DNA of 64,000 nt, taken from Streptomyces sp. DH37 (GTDB lineage: Bacteria > Actinomycetota > Actinomycetes > Streptomycetales > Streptomycetaceae). This document shows positions 1-11,354 of this stretch, one piece after another (position 1 is the first letter of the stretch; every line of letters starts with the position of its first letter). The stretch lies in NCBI RefSeq assembly GCF_029813835.1, contig NZ_JARVKV010000019.1:1-64000 (forward strand). Direction: 5' to 3'. A model generated the notes under the pieces. That model saw only the letters and a list, made by a program, of their open reading frames with translations. It ran no database searches and was not told where the DNA came from. The translations under genes were made by a program, and so were the position numbers.

Positions 1-25
1 GCGTGGCCGCCCGCCCCGCCACGGT

Positions 26-45
26 CGCGGCCCGCACGGGCCGCG
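26..45 (-). terminator. hairpin downstream of the peptide importer operon
   Basis: Nine-bp inverted repeat (26-34 with 37-45) with a very short loop, about 30 nt beyond the stop of the last ATPase gene. It has no U-tract, as is usual for Streptomyces terminators. It lies near the window edge, so its wider context is unknown. Confidence 0.4.
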
Positions 46-73
46 GCGGCACCCGTGGGCGTCCGGCCGGATG

Positions 74-1240
74 TCAGGACTGGTCGGCGACCTTGCCGCC
101 CGGGCCGGAGACCTCTCCGTTCACGCCCTCGGTCTTGCCCTCCATCGCGGCCAGACCGGGGTCGAGGACGATCTCCTTGCCGCCCTCGATGGTGCCCTCC
201 TCCGGGAAGTGGCACGCCGTCAGGTGACCCTCGGTGTTGCCCTCGATCCGCACCAGCGGCGGCACCTCCGTCGCGCACTTGTCCTGCGCCTTCCAGCAGC
301 GGGTGCGGAAGCGGCAGCCGGACGGCGGCGAGATGGGGGACGGCACGTCGCCGGCGAGGCGGATGCGCTCGCGGCCCTCGGTCTCGTCCTCGTCCCGCAG
401 CACCGCCTCGGGCACGGCGGACAGCAGCGCGTGGGTGTACGGGTGCCGCGGCCGGGTGTAGATCGACTCGCGGTCGCCGACCTCCACGATCTTGCCGAGG
501 TACATCACCGCGACGCGCTGCGAGAAGTGCCGGACGATCGCCAGGTCGTGGGCGATGAAGACGAACGCGATGCCCATCTCCCGCTGCACCTGCTGGAGCA
601 GGTTGACGACCTGCGCCTGGATGGAGACGTCCAGGGCGGAGACCGGCTCGTCGGCCACGATCAGCTTCGGCTCCAGCGCCAGCGCGCGGGCGACGCCGAT
701 GCGCTGGCGCTGACCGCCGGAGAACTCGTGCGGGAAGCGGTTGTAGTGCTCGGGGTTGAGGCCGACGATCTCCAGCAGCTCGCGGACCCGCTTCTCGCGG
801 CCCCCGGGCGGGTTGATGCCGTTGATCTCCATCGGCCCGCCGATGATCTTGCCGACCGTCTGGCGCGGGTTCAGCGAGGAGTACGGGTCCTGGAAGATCA
901 TCTGGATCTCGGACCGGACCGGCGCCAGCGCCTTGCGCTTGGCGTGGGTGATGTCCTGGCCCCGGTAGCTGATCGTGCCGCCCGTCGGCTCCAGCAGGCG
1001 GGTCAGCAGCCGGCCGGTGGTGGACTTGCCGCAGCCGGACTCGCCGACGAGGCCGAAGCTCTCACCCGCGTGCACGGTCATGTCGATCCCGTCCACGGCC
1101 TGGACCGCGCCGACGGTCCGCTTGATCGGGAAGCCGCCCTTGATCGGGAAGTGCTTGGTCAGCCCCTTGACCTCCATCAGGGGCTCGCCTGTGCCCACGG
1201 CCGGGTCCGCCGGCCTGGTCAGGGTGAGTTCGTCGCTCAT
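74..1240 (-). CDS. bldKE: oligopeptide ABC transporter ATP-binding protein (DppF/OppF type, BldKE-like)
   Basis: This is the cytoplasmic ATPase that powers peptide import with its partner at 1254-2318. At 388 aa it has the normal family length. Visible motifs are Walker A GESGCGKST, the signature FSGGQRQRIG, Walker B LIVADEPVSALD and the C-terminal oligopeptide/dipeptide region with the cysteine-containing CRFRTRCWKA segment, which is typical of OppD/OppF-type subunits. The ATG is preceded by GGGAG and starts 13 nt after the stop of the upstream ATPase gene. It is the last gene of a five-gene unit. The bldK name rests on gene order (permease, lipoprotein, permease, ATPase, ATPase). Assignment to the ABC peptide importer family is secure; the developmental role is inferred. 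Confidence 0.88.
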   Translation of the reverse strand: MSDELTLTRPADPAVGTGEPLMEVKGLTKHFPIKGGFPIKRTVGAVQAVDGIDMTVHAGESFGLVGESGCGKSTTGRLLTRLLEPTGGTISYRGQDITHAKRKALAPVRSEIQMIFQDPYSSLNPRQTVGKIIGGPMEINGINPPGGREKRVRELLEIVGLNPEHYNRFPHEFSGGQRQRIGVARALALEPKLIVADEPVSALDVSIQAQVVNLLQQVQREMGIAFVFIAHDLAIVRHFSQRVAVMYLGKIVEVGDRESIYTRPRHPYTHALLSAVPEAVLRDEDETEGRERIRLAGDVPSPISPPSGCRFRTRCWKAQDKCATEVPPLVRIEGNTEGHLTACHFPEEGTIEGGKEIVLDPGLAAMEGKTEGVNGEVSGPGGKVADQS

Positions 1241-1253
1241 GTCTCGTTGCTCC

Positions 1254-2318
1254 CTAGCCCAGCCGGGGCTTGATCTGCTCGATGAAGTAGGTCCGCTTCT
1301 GCTCCGGGGTCAGGTGGCAGGCGGCTCCGCGGCCCTCGGGCAGCAGAGGCCTGTCGCCGACGCACGACACGCCGCCGGGGACCTTGTCCTTGAAGTCGCA
1401 GCGCGGGTGGAAGGCGCAGCCCGACGGCGGGTTGAGCAGGCTGGGCGGGGTGCCCTCGATCGGCCGGAGCTTCTGGTGCACGTCACCGCCGAGCCGGGGC
1501 ATCGAGCTGAGCAGGCCCCAGGTGTACGGGTGCTGGGGAGCCCTCAGCACCTCACCGGTGGTGCCCCGCTCCACCGCCCGGCCGCCGTACATCACCATGA
1601 TGTCGTCGGCCATGTTGGCGATCACGCCGAGGTCGTGGGTGATGAAGATGATCGCCGACCCGAACTCCTGCTGGAGGTCCTTGAGCAGGTCGAGGATCTG
1701 GGCCTGGACGGTGACGTCCAGGGCGGTGGTCGGCTCGTCCGCGATCAGCAGGTCCGGGTTGCACACCAGCGCCATGGCGATCATCGCGCGCTGCCGCATG
1801 CCGCCCGAGAACTGGTGCGGGTAGTCGTCGACCCGGGACTTGGGGTGGGGGATGCCCACCTTCTCCAGCATCTCGATGGCGCGCTCGCGCGCCTCGCGCT
1901 TGGAGACGCCCGTGTGCTTGCGGTAGGGCTCGCTGATCTGGCGGCCGATGGTGTAGTACGGCGAGAGCGCGGTCAGCGGATCCTGGAAGATCATCGCCAT
2001 CTTGTTGCCGCGCAGGCCCTCCAGGGTCTTCTCGGAGGCGCCGGTCAGCTCCTGCCCGTCCAGCGTGATCTCGCCGGTGATCTCCGTGGACCGCGGGTTG
2101 TGCAGGCCCAGGATGGCGAGGTTGGTGACCGACTTCCCGGAGCCGGACTCGCCGACGATGCCGAGGGTCTTGCCGCGCTCCACGTCGAAGGAGAGGTCGT
2201 TCACGGCCTTGACGATGCCGTCCTCGGTGGAGAACCGGACGTTGAGGTCGCGAACCGAGAGGAAGGAACCCGCCCCGGTCGGGGACGGCGCGCCCTCGGT
2301 CTTGGTGAGTGTGGTCAC
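1254..2318 (-). CDS. bldKD: oligopeptide ABC transporter ATP-binding protein (DppD/OppD type, BldKD-like)
   Basis: First of two ATPases of the importer. Walker A is GESGSGKS, the signature [12 protein letters not shown] and Walker [13 protein letters not shown]; the C-terminal extension contains the family segment [11 protein letters not shown] chose the GTG at 2318 because AGGAG sits 7 nt upstream; the frame stays open a little further (to 2345), but that would overlap the preceding permease gene. The gene begins 10 nt after the permease stop, so its ribosome-binding site lies in the gap and overlaps that stop. Predicted length is 354 aa. It probably forms a heterodimer with the 74-1240 product beneath the two permeases. 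Confidence 0.88.
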   Translation of the reverse strand: MTTLTKTEGAPSPTGAGSFLSVRDLNVRFSTEDGIVKAVNDLSFDVERGKTLGIVGESGSGKSVTNLAILGLHNPRSTEITGEITLDGQELTGASEKTLEGLRGNKMAMIFQDPLTALSPYYTIGRQISEPYRKHTGVSKREARERAIEMLEKVGIPHPKSRVDDYPHQFSGGMRQRAMIAMALVCNPDLLIADEPTTALDVTVQAQILDLLKDLQQEFGSAIIFITHDLGVIANMADDIMVMYGGRAVERGTTGEVLRAPQHPYTWGLLSSMPRLGGDVHQKLRPIEGTPPSLLNPPSGCAFHPRCDFKDKVPGGVSCVGDRPLLPEGRGAACHLTPEQKRTYFIEQIKPRLG

Positions 2319-2328
2319 GGTCGTTCTC

Positions 2329-3306
2329 CTAGGACAGACGCACACGCGGGTCGATGAAACCGTACACGGCGTCCACGACGAGGTTGCAGAGCAGGATGAA
2401 GGCGGCGCTGACCAGCATGACGCCCATGGTCAGGGGCAGGTCCTTGTAGAGGACCGAGTCGACGGCCAGGCGCCCGACGCCGGCGAGGCTGAAGGTCAGC
2501 TCCGTCACGATCGCGCCGCCGAGCAGCGCGCCCAGGTCGATGCCCAGGATCGTGACGATCGGGGTCAGCGAGCCGCGCCAGGCGTAGCGGAAGAAGACGT
2601 ACCGCTCGGACATGCCCTTGGCCTTCGCCGTGCGGACGTGGTCCTCCTGCATCTGCTCGATCAGGGTGGACCGCGACATACGGGTGTAGTTCGCGGTGAA
2701 GATCAGGGACATCACGAACCACGGGATCAGCAGGCCGACGAACCAGGCCGCCGGATTCTCCGTGAACGGCACGTACTTCGGGGCCGACAGCCAGCCGGTG
2801 CTGTAGACCAGCGCCCCCAGCACGATCGGGCCCAGGAAGTAGATCTGCATCGAGCTGAGGACCAGCGAGGCGGAGCTGAAGGCCTTGTCGACCATCGTGC
2901 CCTTGTTGCGGGCGGCGATCATGCCGGCGCCGAGGCCGAGCGTGAGGAAGAGGACGAGGCCGCCGAGGGTGAGGGAGATGGTCAGGGGCAGCCGGTCGAT
3001 GATCGTGTCCCACACCATCCGGTCGTCGTTGAACGACACGCCGAAGCAGGGGGCGTCGCAGTGACCGACGGCGAAGTCCCGCCCTGCCACGATGCCCTTC
3101 ATGAACTCCCAGTACTGCACCGTGATCGGTTTGTCCAGCCCGAGGTTCTGGTGAATGATCGCCAGGTTCTCCGGGGTGCAGTTCTTGCCGCACGCCAGCA
3201 GGGCCGGGTCCTGCGGGATGGCGAAGAACATGGCGAAGGTGAAGGCACTGATGAGGATCAGGATGACGAAGGCGCCGACCGACCGGCGAAGGAGGAATTT
3301 AAACAT
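2329..3306 (-). CDS. bldKC: oligopeptide ABC transporter permease (DppB type, BldKC-like)
   Basis: Integral membrane permease of 325 aa. The N-terminal segment after MFKFLLRRS is a transmembrane helix (AFVILILISAFTFAMFF), followed by a large extracytoplasmic loop with two cysteine-bearing stretches, then at least five more hydrophobic segments. The EAA-type loop that contacts the ATPases is in the segment AKGMSERYVFFRYAWRGS. This is the topology of DppB/OppB proteins. It is the third gene of the importer operon and follows a strong hairpin that separates it from the lipoprotein gene. The ribosome-binding site before the ATG is weak, which together with the hairpin suggests lower expression than the lipoprotein. 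Confidence 0.87.
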   Translation of the reverse strand: MFKFLLRRSVGAFVILILISAFTFAMFFAIPQDPALLACGKNCTPENLAIIHQNLGLDKPITVQYWEFMKGIVAGRDFAVGHCDAPCFGVSFNDDRMVWDTIIDRLPLTISLTLGGLVLFLTLGLGAGMIAARNKGTMVDKAFSSASLVLSSMQIYFLGPIVLGALVYSTGWLSAPKYVPFTENPAAWFVGLLIPWFVMSLIFTANYTRMSRSTLIEQMQEDHVRTAKAKGMSERYVFFRYAWRGSLTPIVTILGIDLGALLGGAIVTELTFSLAGVGRLAVDSVLYKDLPLTMGVMLVSAAFILLCNLVVDAVYGFIDPRVRLS

Positions 3307-3375
3307 GGTGGTTCGCAGCTCTCAGCACGGCGACAACGACGACGGGGGTGGGACGTGCGAAGCGGAAGCCCGTGG

Positions 3376-3410
3376 GTGGGTCCCCGGGGGGTTCTCCCCC
3401 GGGGACCCAC
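3376..3410 (-). terminator. intra-operon stem-loop between lipoprotein and permease genes
   Basis: A perfect 15-bp inverted repeat (3376-3390 with 3396-3410) with a 5-nt loop, starting 12 nt beyond the lipoprotein stop codon and before the next permease gene. In binding-protein ABC operons such hairpins often protect the upstream mRNA or attenuate transcription, so that the binding protein is made in excess. Confidence 0.7.
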
Positions 3411-3422
3411 CTCATGAGCCGG

Positions 3423-5219
3423 TTACTTCTTCAGGTACAGCTGGGAGAGGTCGATGTAGCTCTTGACCGTGCCGTACCGGGCGCCACCGACGTTGGAGCC
3501 GTAGATCTGCAGCTGCTTGGTGTAGTACAGCGGAGCGGCCGGGTTGACCTCTTCCACGATGTACTTGTGCAGCTCGACCCACTCCTTGGTGGCTTCCTCC
3601 GGGTCCTGGATCTTGGAGATCCGGTCGATCTCGCTGTTGACCTTCTTGTCGTTGATGTGCGAGTAGTTCGACGCGCCGTCGGCGATCTGGTCACCGTCGT
3701 ACACCGGCGGGATGACGGTGGAGGCGGACGGCCAGTCCTGGCCCCAGCCGGTCATGTAGATGTCCAGGCCGTTGTCGACCTTGCCGACCTGCTCGTACCA
3801 GGTGGCCTGGTCGATGTCCTTCTTCTGGACGTCGAAGCCGGCCTTCTCCAGGGCGGTCTCGATGATGACGGCCTGCTTCTGGCGGTGCGGGACGTTGGCG
3901 TAGGCGTAGGTGAGCTTCATGCCCTCCTTGCCCGCTTCCTTCAGGAGCTGCTTGGCCTTCTCGATGTCGCCGTTGGGCTTGTCGAGCTTGCCGTACGGGT
4001 CGTAGCCGTCCTCGTAGCCCGGCAGGGTCGGGGCGAGCAGGCCGCCGGCCGGCTCACCGGCGTAGGAGCCGCCGTCGGGGCGCAGGATCTGGCCGTTGGG
4101 CAGCGCGTGGGTGATCGCGTCGCGGACCTTCTTGTCCTTGAGGCGGTCCATGTTCATGTTGAGCTGCCACACGTAGGGCTGGTAGCCCTTGATCGTGCGG
4201 TCGTCGGCCTCTTCGATGACCTGCTTGATCTTGGTGGAGTCCACCGAGCCGCTCAGCTGGATGGCGTTGGCCGACTCGCCGCGGTCGGCGAGGATGCGCT
4301 CGGTCTGGTCCGCGCGGCTGTGGTTGAACGTGATGTTCCAGCCGTCCACGTACTGGTGGCGGGCGGGGTCCGTCTTCGGGTCCCACTCGGTGTTCCTGAC
4401 CAGCTTCATGGACTTGCCGGGCTTGAAGTCCGCGATCTTGTACGGACCGAGGGCCACGGGCTTCTGGTCGTACTTCGCCTTGGTGTCGTCCTCTTCGGGG
4501 ACGATGGAGTAGCCCGGCATCGCGAGCGCCTGCGGCAGGTCGGGCTGCGCGGTCTCGAAGTGGAAGACGATCGTCTTCTCGTCCGGGGTCTCCAGGACGG
4601 AGTCGGGCAGGTGCTTGCCCTCGTACGGACCGTCGGGCAGGGCGTCGCGGTAGCCGGGGCCGCCGGACAGCCACTGCTGGATGTAGGTCGGGCCGTCGGT
4701 GATGTGCTTGGCGTACAGGCGCTCGATGGTGTGGCGGACGTCCTTGGAGGTGATCGGGTCACCTTCCTGGTCCTTGATGCCGTCCTTGAGCGTGTACGTC
4801 CAGGTCTTGCCGCCGTCGGACTGCTTGCCGGAGTCGGTGGCGAGGTCGCCCACGACGGTCAGGCTGCCGTCCTCGGCCTGCGTGTAGGTGGTCAGACCGC
4901 GGTGGATGAGGGTGGAGAGCTGGCCGGCGTCACTGACGTAGATCTGGCCCGGGTCCAGGTGGGAGAAGTCGTCCTCCTGGTAGACCCGGATCGTGCCCCC
5001 CTCCTTGGCGCCCTCGACGGCCTTGGCCGGGCCCTTGGAGGCGGCGGCGTCGCCGAACTCGACCGCCATGGACTGGGCCTTGGCGGCCTCCTTGTCCTTG
5101 GCGCTCTCCTCGCTCTTGTTGCCGTTGTCGCTGCCGCCGCCGCAGCCGGTCAGCACCAGCGAGCCGGCGGCGAGGGCGATGAGTGCGCCTCGCAGTGAGC
5201 GCGATCGGATGGGATTCAT
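3423..5219 (-). CDS. bldKB: oligopeptide ABC transporter substrate-binding lipoprotein (BldKB-like)
   Basis: Extracellular peptide-binding lipoprotein (SBP_bac_5 family), 598 aa. The N-terminus MNPIRSRSLRG precedes a hydrophobic stretch ending in lipobox LTGC, so the mature protein begins at that cysteine and is anchored to the outer face of the membrane. The mature N-terminus is Ser/Asn/Lys/Glu-rich, a usual spacer. The ATG at 5219 was preferred to an in-frame codon at 5279 because it places basic residues directly before the signal helix. It is the second gene of the importer operon, a placement diagnostic of bldK in S. coelicolor, where BldKB imports a signalling peptide needed for aerial growth. 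The substrate here cannot be read from sequence. Confidence 0.88.
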   Translation of the reverse strand: MNPIRSRSLRGALIALAAGSLVLTGCGGGSDNGNKSEESAKDKEAAKAQSMAVEFGDAAASKGPAKAVEGAKEGGTIRVYQEDDFSHLDPGQIYVSDAGQLSTLIHRGLTTYTQAEDGSLTVVGDLATDSGKQSDGGKTWTYTLKDGIKDQEGDPITSKDVRHTIERLYAKHITDGPTYIQQWLSGGPGYRDALPDGPYEGKHLPDSVLETPDEKTIVFHFETAQPDLPQALAMPGYSIVPEEDDTKAKYDQKPVALGPYKIADFKPGKSMKLVRNTEWDPKTDPARHQYVDGWNITFNHSRADQTERILADRGESANAIQLSGSVDSTKIKQVIEEADDRTIKGYQPYVWQLNMNMDRLKDKKVRDAITHALPNGQILRPDGGSYAGEPAGGLLAPTLPGYEDGYDPYGKLDKPNGDIEKAKQLLKEAGKEGMKLTYAYANVPHRQKQAVIIETALEKAGFDVQKKDIDQATWYEQVGKVDNGLDIYMTGWGQDWPSASTVIPPVYDGDQIADGASNYSHINDKKVNSEIDRISKIQDPEEATKEWVELHKYIVEEVNPAAPLYYTKQLQIYGSNVGGARYGTVKSYIDLSQLYLKK

Positions 5220-5318
5220 GATGCTTGTGCACCTGCCTGTCAGTTGGGATCCGTCTGCTGCCCTGTCGCCTCCGGTCACCCGGCTGCGGGGGTGGCAGCC
5301 CCCCTCAGGTGGACGTGA

Positions 5319-6359
5319 TCAGCGTCCGGACTTGGGGTCGAAGGCGTCCCGCACGGAGTCGCCGAGAAGGTTGAAGGCCACCACGAAGACCACCATGGCG
5401 ATGCCGGGGAAGAACATGTACGTCGGGTCTTCCTGGTAGATCGTGGCGGCGGTCCGGAACATGCGCCCCCAGTCCGGCGTCGGCTCCACGTAGCCCACGC
5501 CCACGTAGGACAGGAAGGCCACGGAGAGGATCGTCGAGGGAAGCATGTAGGTGGCCTGCACCAGGATCGGGGTGACCAGGTTCGGCAGCAGCTCCTTGCG
5601 GATGATCCGCCAGGGCGAAGCCCCCGAGACCTTGGCGGCCTCCACGAACTCGCGTTCGCGCAGGGTGAGGGCCTGGCTGCGCACCAGGCGCGCCATGCCC
5701 ATCCAGCCGAGGAGCCACAGGACGACGATGATCGCGGACGCCCGGACATAGACCGGGGTCTCGTCGGTGGGCGACACGAAGACGGCCACCACCACGGGCA
5801 TCGCCGCGATCAGGGTGAGCTGGCTGGGGAGGGCCATCATGAAGTCGGTGACCCGGCCGATCCAGTAGTCGACCTTGCCGCCGAAGTAGCCGCCGATCAG
5901 ACCGATCAGCACGCCGGTGATCACCATGAGGATCGTCACCGGAAGAGCGGTGTACAGCGACGTCCGCATGCCGTACAGCAGCTGCATGAAGACGTCGCGG
6001 CCGAGCTCGGGCTCGATGCCGAACCAGAACTCGGAGGACATGCCTCCGTTGGGGCCGGCGGGGAAGCCGAACTCGTCCAGCAGCTCGTACCGCTCCTGTC
6101 CGTACAGCGTGTACGGGTCCTTGCCGTAGAGCCAGGAGATCACCGGTGCGAGGGCGGCGATCAGGAAGAAGAAGATCACCACGAAAGCACTGATCACACC
6201 GGTGCGGTCGCGCTTGAAGCGCAGCCACATCAGCTGGCCGGGTGAACGGCCGGTGAGCTGGCCGCCGCCGTTGCCGGCGGCCGACTCTTTGCTCAGGCTC
6301 TCGGCATCCGGGCCAGGGTTGTCGGCCTGGGCTGTCGCAGCCTGGGTTGGACTCGTCAT
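5319..6359 (-). CDS. bldKA: oligopeptide ABC transporter permease (DppC type, BldKA-like)
   Basis: First gene of the importer operon, 346 aa. It has a cytoplasmic N-terminal extension rich in Ala/Gly/Ser (about residues 1-45), a first transmembrane helix (VISAFVVIFFFLIAALAPV), a periplasm-side loop, and the C-terminal five-helix BPD_transp domain with the EAA-type segment AAKVSGASPWRIIRKEL, as in DppC/OppC. The ATG at 6359 was preferred to an upstream in-frame ATG at 6554 because residues before 6359 resemble translated non-coding DNA. The ribosome-binding site is weak. The promoter should lie in the AT-richer DNA between 6360 and about 6650. In bldK loci a permease gene precedes the lipoprotein gene, as here. 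Confidence 0.86.
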   Translation of the reverse strand: MTSPTQAATAQADNPGPDAESLSKESAAGNGGGQLTGRSPGQLMWLRFKRDRTGVISAFVVIFFFLIAALAPVISWLYGKDPYTLYGQERYELLDEFGFPAGPNGGMSSEFWFGIEPELGRDVFMQLLYGMRTSLYTALPVTILMVITGVLIGLIGGYFGGKVDYWIGRVTDFMMALPSQLTLIAAMPVVVAVFVSPTDETPVYVRASAIIVVLWLLGWMGMARLVRSQALTLREREFVEAAKVSGASPWRIIRKELLPNLVTPILVQATYMLPSTILSVAFLSYVGVGYVEPTPDWGRMFRTAATIYQEDPTYMFFPGIAMVVFVVAFNLLGDSVRDAFDPKSGR

Positions 6360-7204
6360 CGCGTTGCGCCCCCGCGCTGTGGGTGTTGGCGGAACCCGCT
6401 CTTTCGTCGGCACTGGGAAATGCCGTGGGCTGAGCGGACTTTTGCAATCGGTTCCCAGCTCAGTCAAGAGGTCTTGGCCCTCAGTTGGCCACGCTCCGCA
6501 CATCTTGAGCGAAGGTTTTGCAGATTGAGGTCCCAGCGTGCTTGACAAGGTCACGAAGAGTCGGACATATGGCTACTTTGGCCCCATAAAGACTTAATGA
6601 ATCCGCAACCTAGCTGTCGCTACGCCGATATACGAACGCGTCGTTCTGAACTGCGTACGGACGCCCGGTGACCTGTGTGCGGACCGGAGACCGCGCCCCG
6701 CGCGAGTGGACACGCGTAGACCTCACCCGCCCCCGCAGCCCTTCCGGTCGTCGCATTCGCAAATGAACGATCGTTCACGGAGACGCCCCGGCACCGGACG
6801 GCGGCCGGGCGGGGAGGCCCGGCGGAACCAGCGATTCCACCGAGTGCCCGCGCGCCCCCTCGGGCGCCTTCGGGGCCCGCTCCCACACGCCGGGAGGGGC
6901 GGGGCAGCCCCCGGCTCCGGGGCGCCTCCGCGCGGGCGCGGGGCACCGCCGCTGCCGGAGCGGAAGGAACGGCTCCGCTCATGGGCGCCTCCTCGGGTTC
7001 CTGGATTTCTCTTTCCGGAGCCATATCACCCCATAAGAGACTTTTCTCGGCGCTACGCCGACCGGCCCCGGGAAGGGCCGCCCCGGTCCTCCGGATGCCG
7101 GACGACCCGGCCCGCGCCGGCCGGGCCCCGCGGCCCCGGGGGGCGCGAAGGGGCGCCCGGACCGGTGCGGTCCGGGCGCCCCTTCGGTTCTGGCGGGACG
7201 GGCC
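6360..7204. other. 845-bp region between the peptide importer and typA, no gene supported
   Basis: No reading frame here has convincing coding character. About 6540-6660 is clearly AT-richer than the surroundings and probably carries the leftward promoter of the importer operon, but I could not fix a -10/-35 pair. A consensus-like TTGACA at 6542-6547 points rightward, away from any gene, with only a poor -10 after it. The right part (7030-7200) is very GC-rich and contains the typA terminator. Confidence 0.5.
7146..7186 (-). terminator. typA terminator hairpin
   Basis: A perfect 19-bp stem (7146-7164 with 7168-7186) and 3-nt loop, starting 18 nt beyond the typA stop codon. No U-tract. Confidence 0.75.
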
Positions 7205-9112
<1,908 letters not shown>

Positions 9113-9545
9113 ACTGGGGGCGCTTCTCCCGGAATCGTGGATGGCGACGCGACCGGTCCGTCGCGCGCCCGCCGGGCTGATCATCGCCACGGCCTGTCAT
9201 CTCTCCATGGTACGGGCCCGGCGCCGGTGTACGGGGCGCGGCGGCCCCGTACGGCCCCCGCACCGCACCGTCCGCGACGGTACGCCGCTCCCGTGTCCGC
9301 CCGGTGACGGCGGGGTGACCGCCCGCTGGCCGGGCACTTCGCCCCTCCCGCGGGGCCGGTGCGGCGCCCCTGGCGGAGGACGTGTGACGCGCGACACTCC
9401 GTTCTCCGGACACCGTGTGGATGGCGCATGGATGCCGCTTGGACACCGCGTGGATGCCGCATGGATGGCACCTGGACACCGCCCGAATACCGCCCGGGCA
9501 CCGTCCGGGTGGTGCCCGGACGCGGGCCGGGGCGCCGCGGGCCCG
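9113..9545. other. 433-bp gap containing a 33-bp tandem repeat
   Basis: Upstream region of typA and downstream of the first sensor phosphatase gene. The stretch nearest typA (9113-9230) should hold its promoter; I see no confident -10. The remainder holds the tandem repeat at 9408-9506. Confidence 0.5.
9408..9506. repeat. 33-bp tandem repeat, two good copies and a degenerate third
   Basis: Units at 9408-9440 and 9441-9473 share 28 of 33 bases, both beginning GGACACCG; a third, 9474-9506, starts the same way but matches at only about 20 positions. It is non-coding on both strands as far as I can judge. The sub-motif GGATG recurs inside each unit. Confidence 0.75.
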
Positions 9546-11354
9546 TCAGAACAGGCTCAGCAGGGCCTCGGCCGAGTCCGGGGGCTTGGGCTCCCCGTCC
9601 TGCGGGAGGCTGAGCTCGAACCAGACCGTCTTGCCCCGGGGGGTGCGGCGGCTGCCCCAGCCCGCCGAGAGCAGGTCGACCAGTTGCAGGCCGCGTCCGC
9701 CCTCGTCGGTGTCGCGGGCGCGGCGGCGGCGCGGCTGCACCAGGCCCGAGTCCCACACCTCGCAGACCAGGGTGCGGTCCAGCAGCAGGCGCAGCCGTAT
9801 GTCTCCCCCCGGTTCCGCCGGGGGGAACCCCGTACCGTGGCGCAGGGCGTTGGTGACCAATTCGCTGACGAGCAGCTCGGTGGTGTCGCCGAGGTCGTCC
9901 AGGTTCCACGCGGCGAGCTGGCGGCGGGCCAGTTCGCGGGCGCGGGCGACCGACTTCGGCTCGGCCGGCAGCCGCCAGTCGCCCACCGACTCGGCGGGCA
10001 GCCCCTGGATGCGGGCCAGCAGCAGGGCTATGTCGTCCTCGCCGTGGTGGGTCTCCAGCGCGCCCAGCACCTCGTCGCAGACGTCCTCCAGCGGGCGGTC
10101 GGGGCCCGACAGGGTGGTGCGCAGGGCCTGGAGCCCCTCGTCCAGCGGCTGGTAGCGGGACTCGACCAGGCCGTCGGTGTAGAGGGCGAGCAGGGAGCCG
10201 TCGGGCAGCTCGACCTCCGTCTCCTCGAAGGGCTCGCCGCCCACCCCCAGGGGCACGCCCCTGGGGACCTCCAGCAGCAGCGCGGACTGCTCGCCGCCGT
10301 CGTCGCGCGGCTCGACCAGCACGGGCGGCAGGTGCCCGGCGTTGGCGAAGGCGCAGCGGCGGGTGACGGGGTCGTAGACGGCGTAGACGCAGGTGGCCAG
10401 GTACACCTCGGAGAGGTCGGCGGCCCGGCCGGACTGGTCGCCGCGGCCGTCGCGGGAGGCGCCGAGCCCCCGGGCGATCTCGTCCAGGGCGGCCAGCACT
10501 TCGGCCGGTTCCAGGTCCAGCAGGGCCAGCGTCCGCACCGCGGTGCGGAGTTCGCCCATGGCCACGGCCGCCCGCAGTCCGCGTCCCATCACGTCGCCGA
10601 CCACCAGGGCGGTGCGGTGGCCGGGCAGTTCTATGACGTCGAACCAGTCGCCGCCCACCTCGGTGGCCGTACTGCCCGGCAGGTAGCGGCAGGCGATGTC
10701 GAGTCCGGCGGCCTCGGGGTCGTCCGGCGGCAGCAGGCTGCGCTGGAGGATGAGCGCGCGCTCGTGCTCCCTGCGGTACAACCGCGCGTTGTCGACGCAC
10801 ACGGCCGCGCGGGCGGCCAACTCCGCGCCGAGCGCGGCGTCCCGCTCCCCGAAGGGCTCGCTGCCCTTGGTGCGGGAGAACTGCACCAGCCCGAGCACCC
10901 GGCCGCGCGCGACCATCGGCACGGCGAGGGTGGATTGCACCAGGGTGCCCGTGGCGCGCTGGACGCGGGCGGTGCGCAGCGCGTCGGCGTACGGGGAGCC
11001 GGCGGGGTAGCGGTGGACGCTGCCGAGTTCGACGGGATCGGGGTCGGGGGCGCCGCTCGCGTGGTGGCCGAGGGTTATCGGGCCGTCGGAGACGGCGCTG
11101 GCGAAGGCCACGCGCCGCAGCGGACGGGTGCCGTCCGGGCCCTCCGGCGCGCGGGGGTCCTCCCCGGAGAACACCTCCGGGTACAGGTCCACGGAGGCCA
11201 GGTCGCAGAACTGCGGCACGGCCACGTCGAGGAGCTCGCGGGCGGTGGTGTCCAGATCGAGGGAGTTGCCTATGCGGGCTCCGGCGGCGTTCAGCAGCGC
11301 CAGGGCCCGGCGTACGTCGTCCGGCTTTCCCGCCTCGGCTGGAATGTCGTTCAA
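9546..11354 (-). CDS. GAF - PP2C (SpoIIE) phosphatase - HATPase sensor protein
   Basis: Predicted cytoplasmic regulator of partner-switching type, 602 aa. Domains: GAF about 20-190; SpoIIE/PP2C serine phosphatase about 215-445 with metal-binding motifs GDWFDV (235-240), VGDVMG (252-257), TDG (393-395) and the DD pair at 440-441; an RsbW-like HATPase about 460-585 with N-box LVTN (499-502) and G-box DEGGRG (550-555). The phosphatase would dephosphorylate an anti-sigma antagonist and the ATPase could act as an anti-sigma kinase. Start: TTG at 11354, because GGAAGGGG lies about 5 nt upstream and the upstream in-frame residues look non-coding. It is next to a paralogue at 11712-14234 but separated by 357 bp. 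Confidence 0.85.
   Translation of the reverse strand: MNDIPAEAGKPDDVRRALALLNAAGARIGNSLDLDTTARELLDVAVPQFCDLASVDLYPEVFSGEDPRAPEGPDGTRPLRRVAFASAVSDGPITLGHHASGAPDPDPVELGSVHRYPAGSPYADALRTARVQRATGTLVQSTLAVPMVARGRVLGLVQFSRTKGSEPFGERDAALGAELAARAAVCVDNARLYRREHERALILQRSLLPPDDPEAAGLDIACRYLPGSTATEVGGDWFDVIELPGHRTALVVGDVMGRGLRAAVAMGELRTAVRTLALLDLEPAEVLAALDEIARGLGASRDGRGDQSGRAADLSEVYLATCVYAVYDPVTRRCAFANAGHLPPVLVEPRDDGGEQSALLLEVPRGVPLGVGGEPFEETEVELPDGSLLALYTDGLVESRYQPLDEGLQALRTTLSGPDRPLEDVCDEVLGALETHHGEDDIALLLARIQGLPAESVGDWRLPAEPKSVARARELARRQLAAWNLDDLGDTTELLVSELVTNALRHGTGFPPAEPGGDIRLRLLLDRTLVCEVWDSGLVQPRRRRARDTDEGGRGLQLVDLLSAGWGSRRTPRGKTVWFELSLPQDGEPKPPDSAEALLSLF

Noticed and set aside
6542..6570. Rightward sigma-70-type promoter from TTGACA
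   Set aside because: The -10 position is a poor match (ACATAT/CATATG) and there is no rightward gene for kilobases.
6620..7024. Minus-strand frame of 134 codons in the bldK-typA gap
   Set aside because: No ribosome-binding site, Arg/Gly/Ala-rich composition and no resemblance to a protein.
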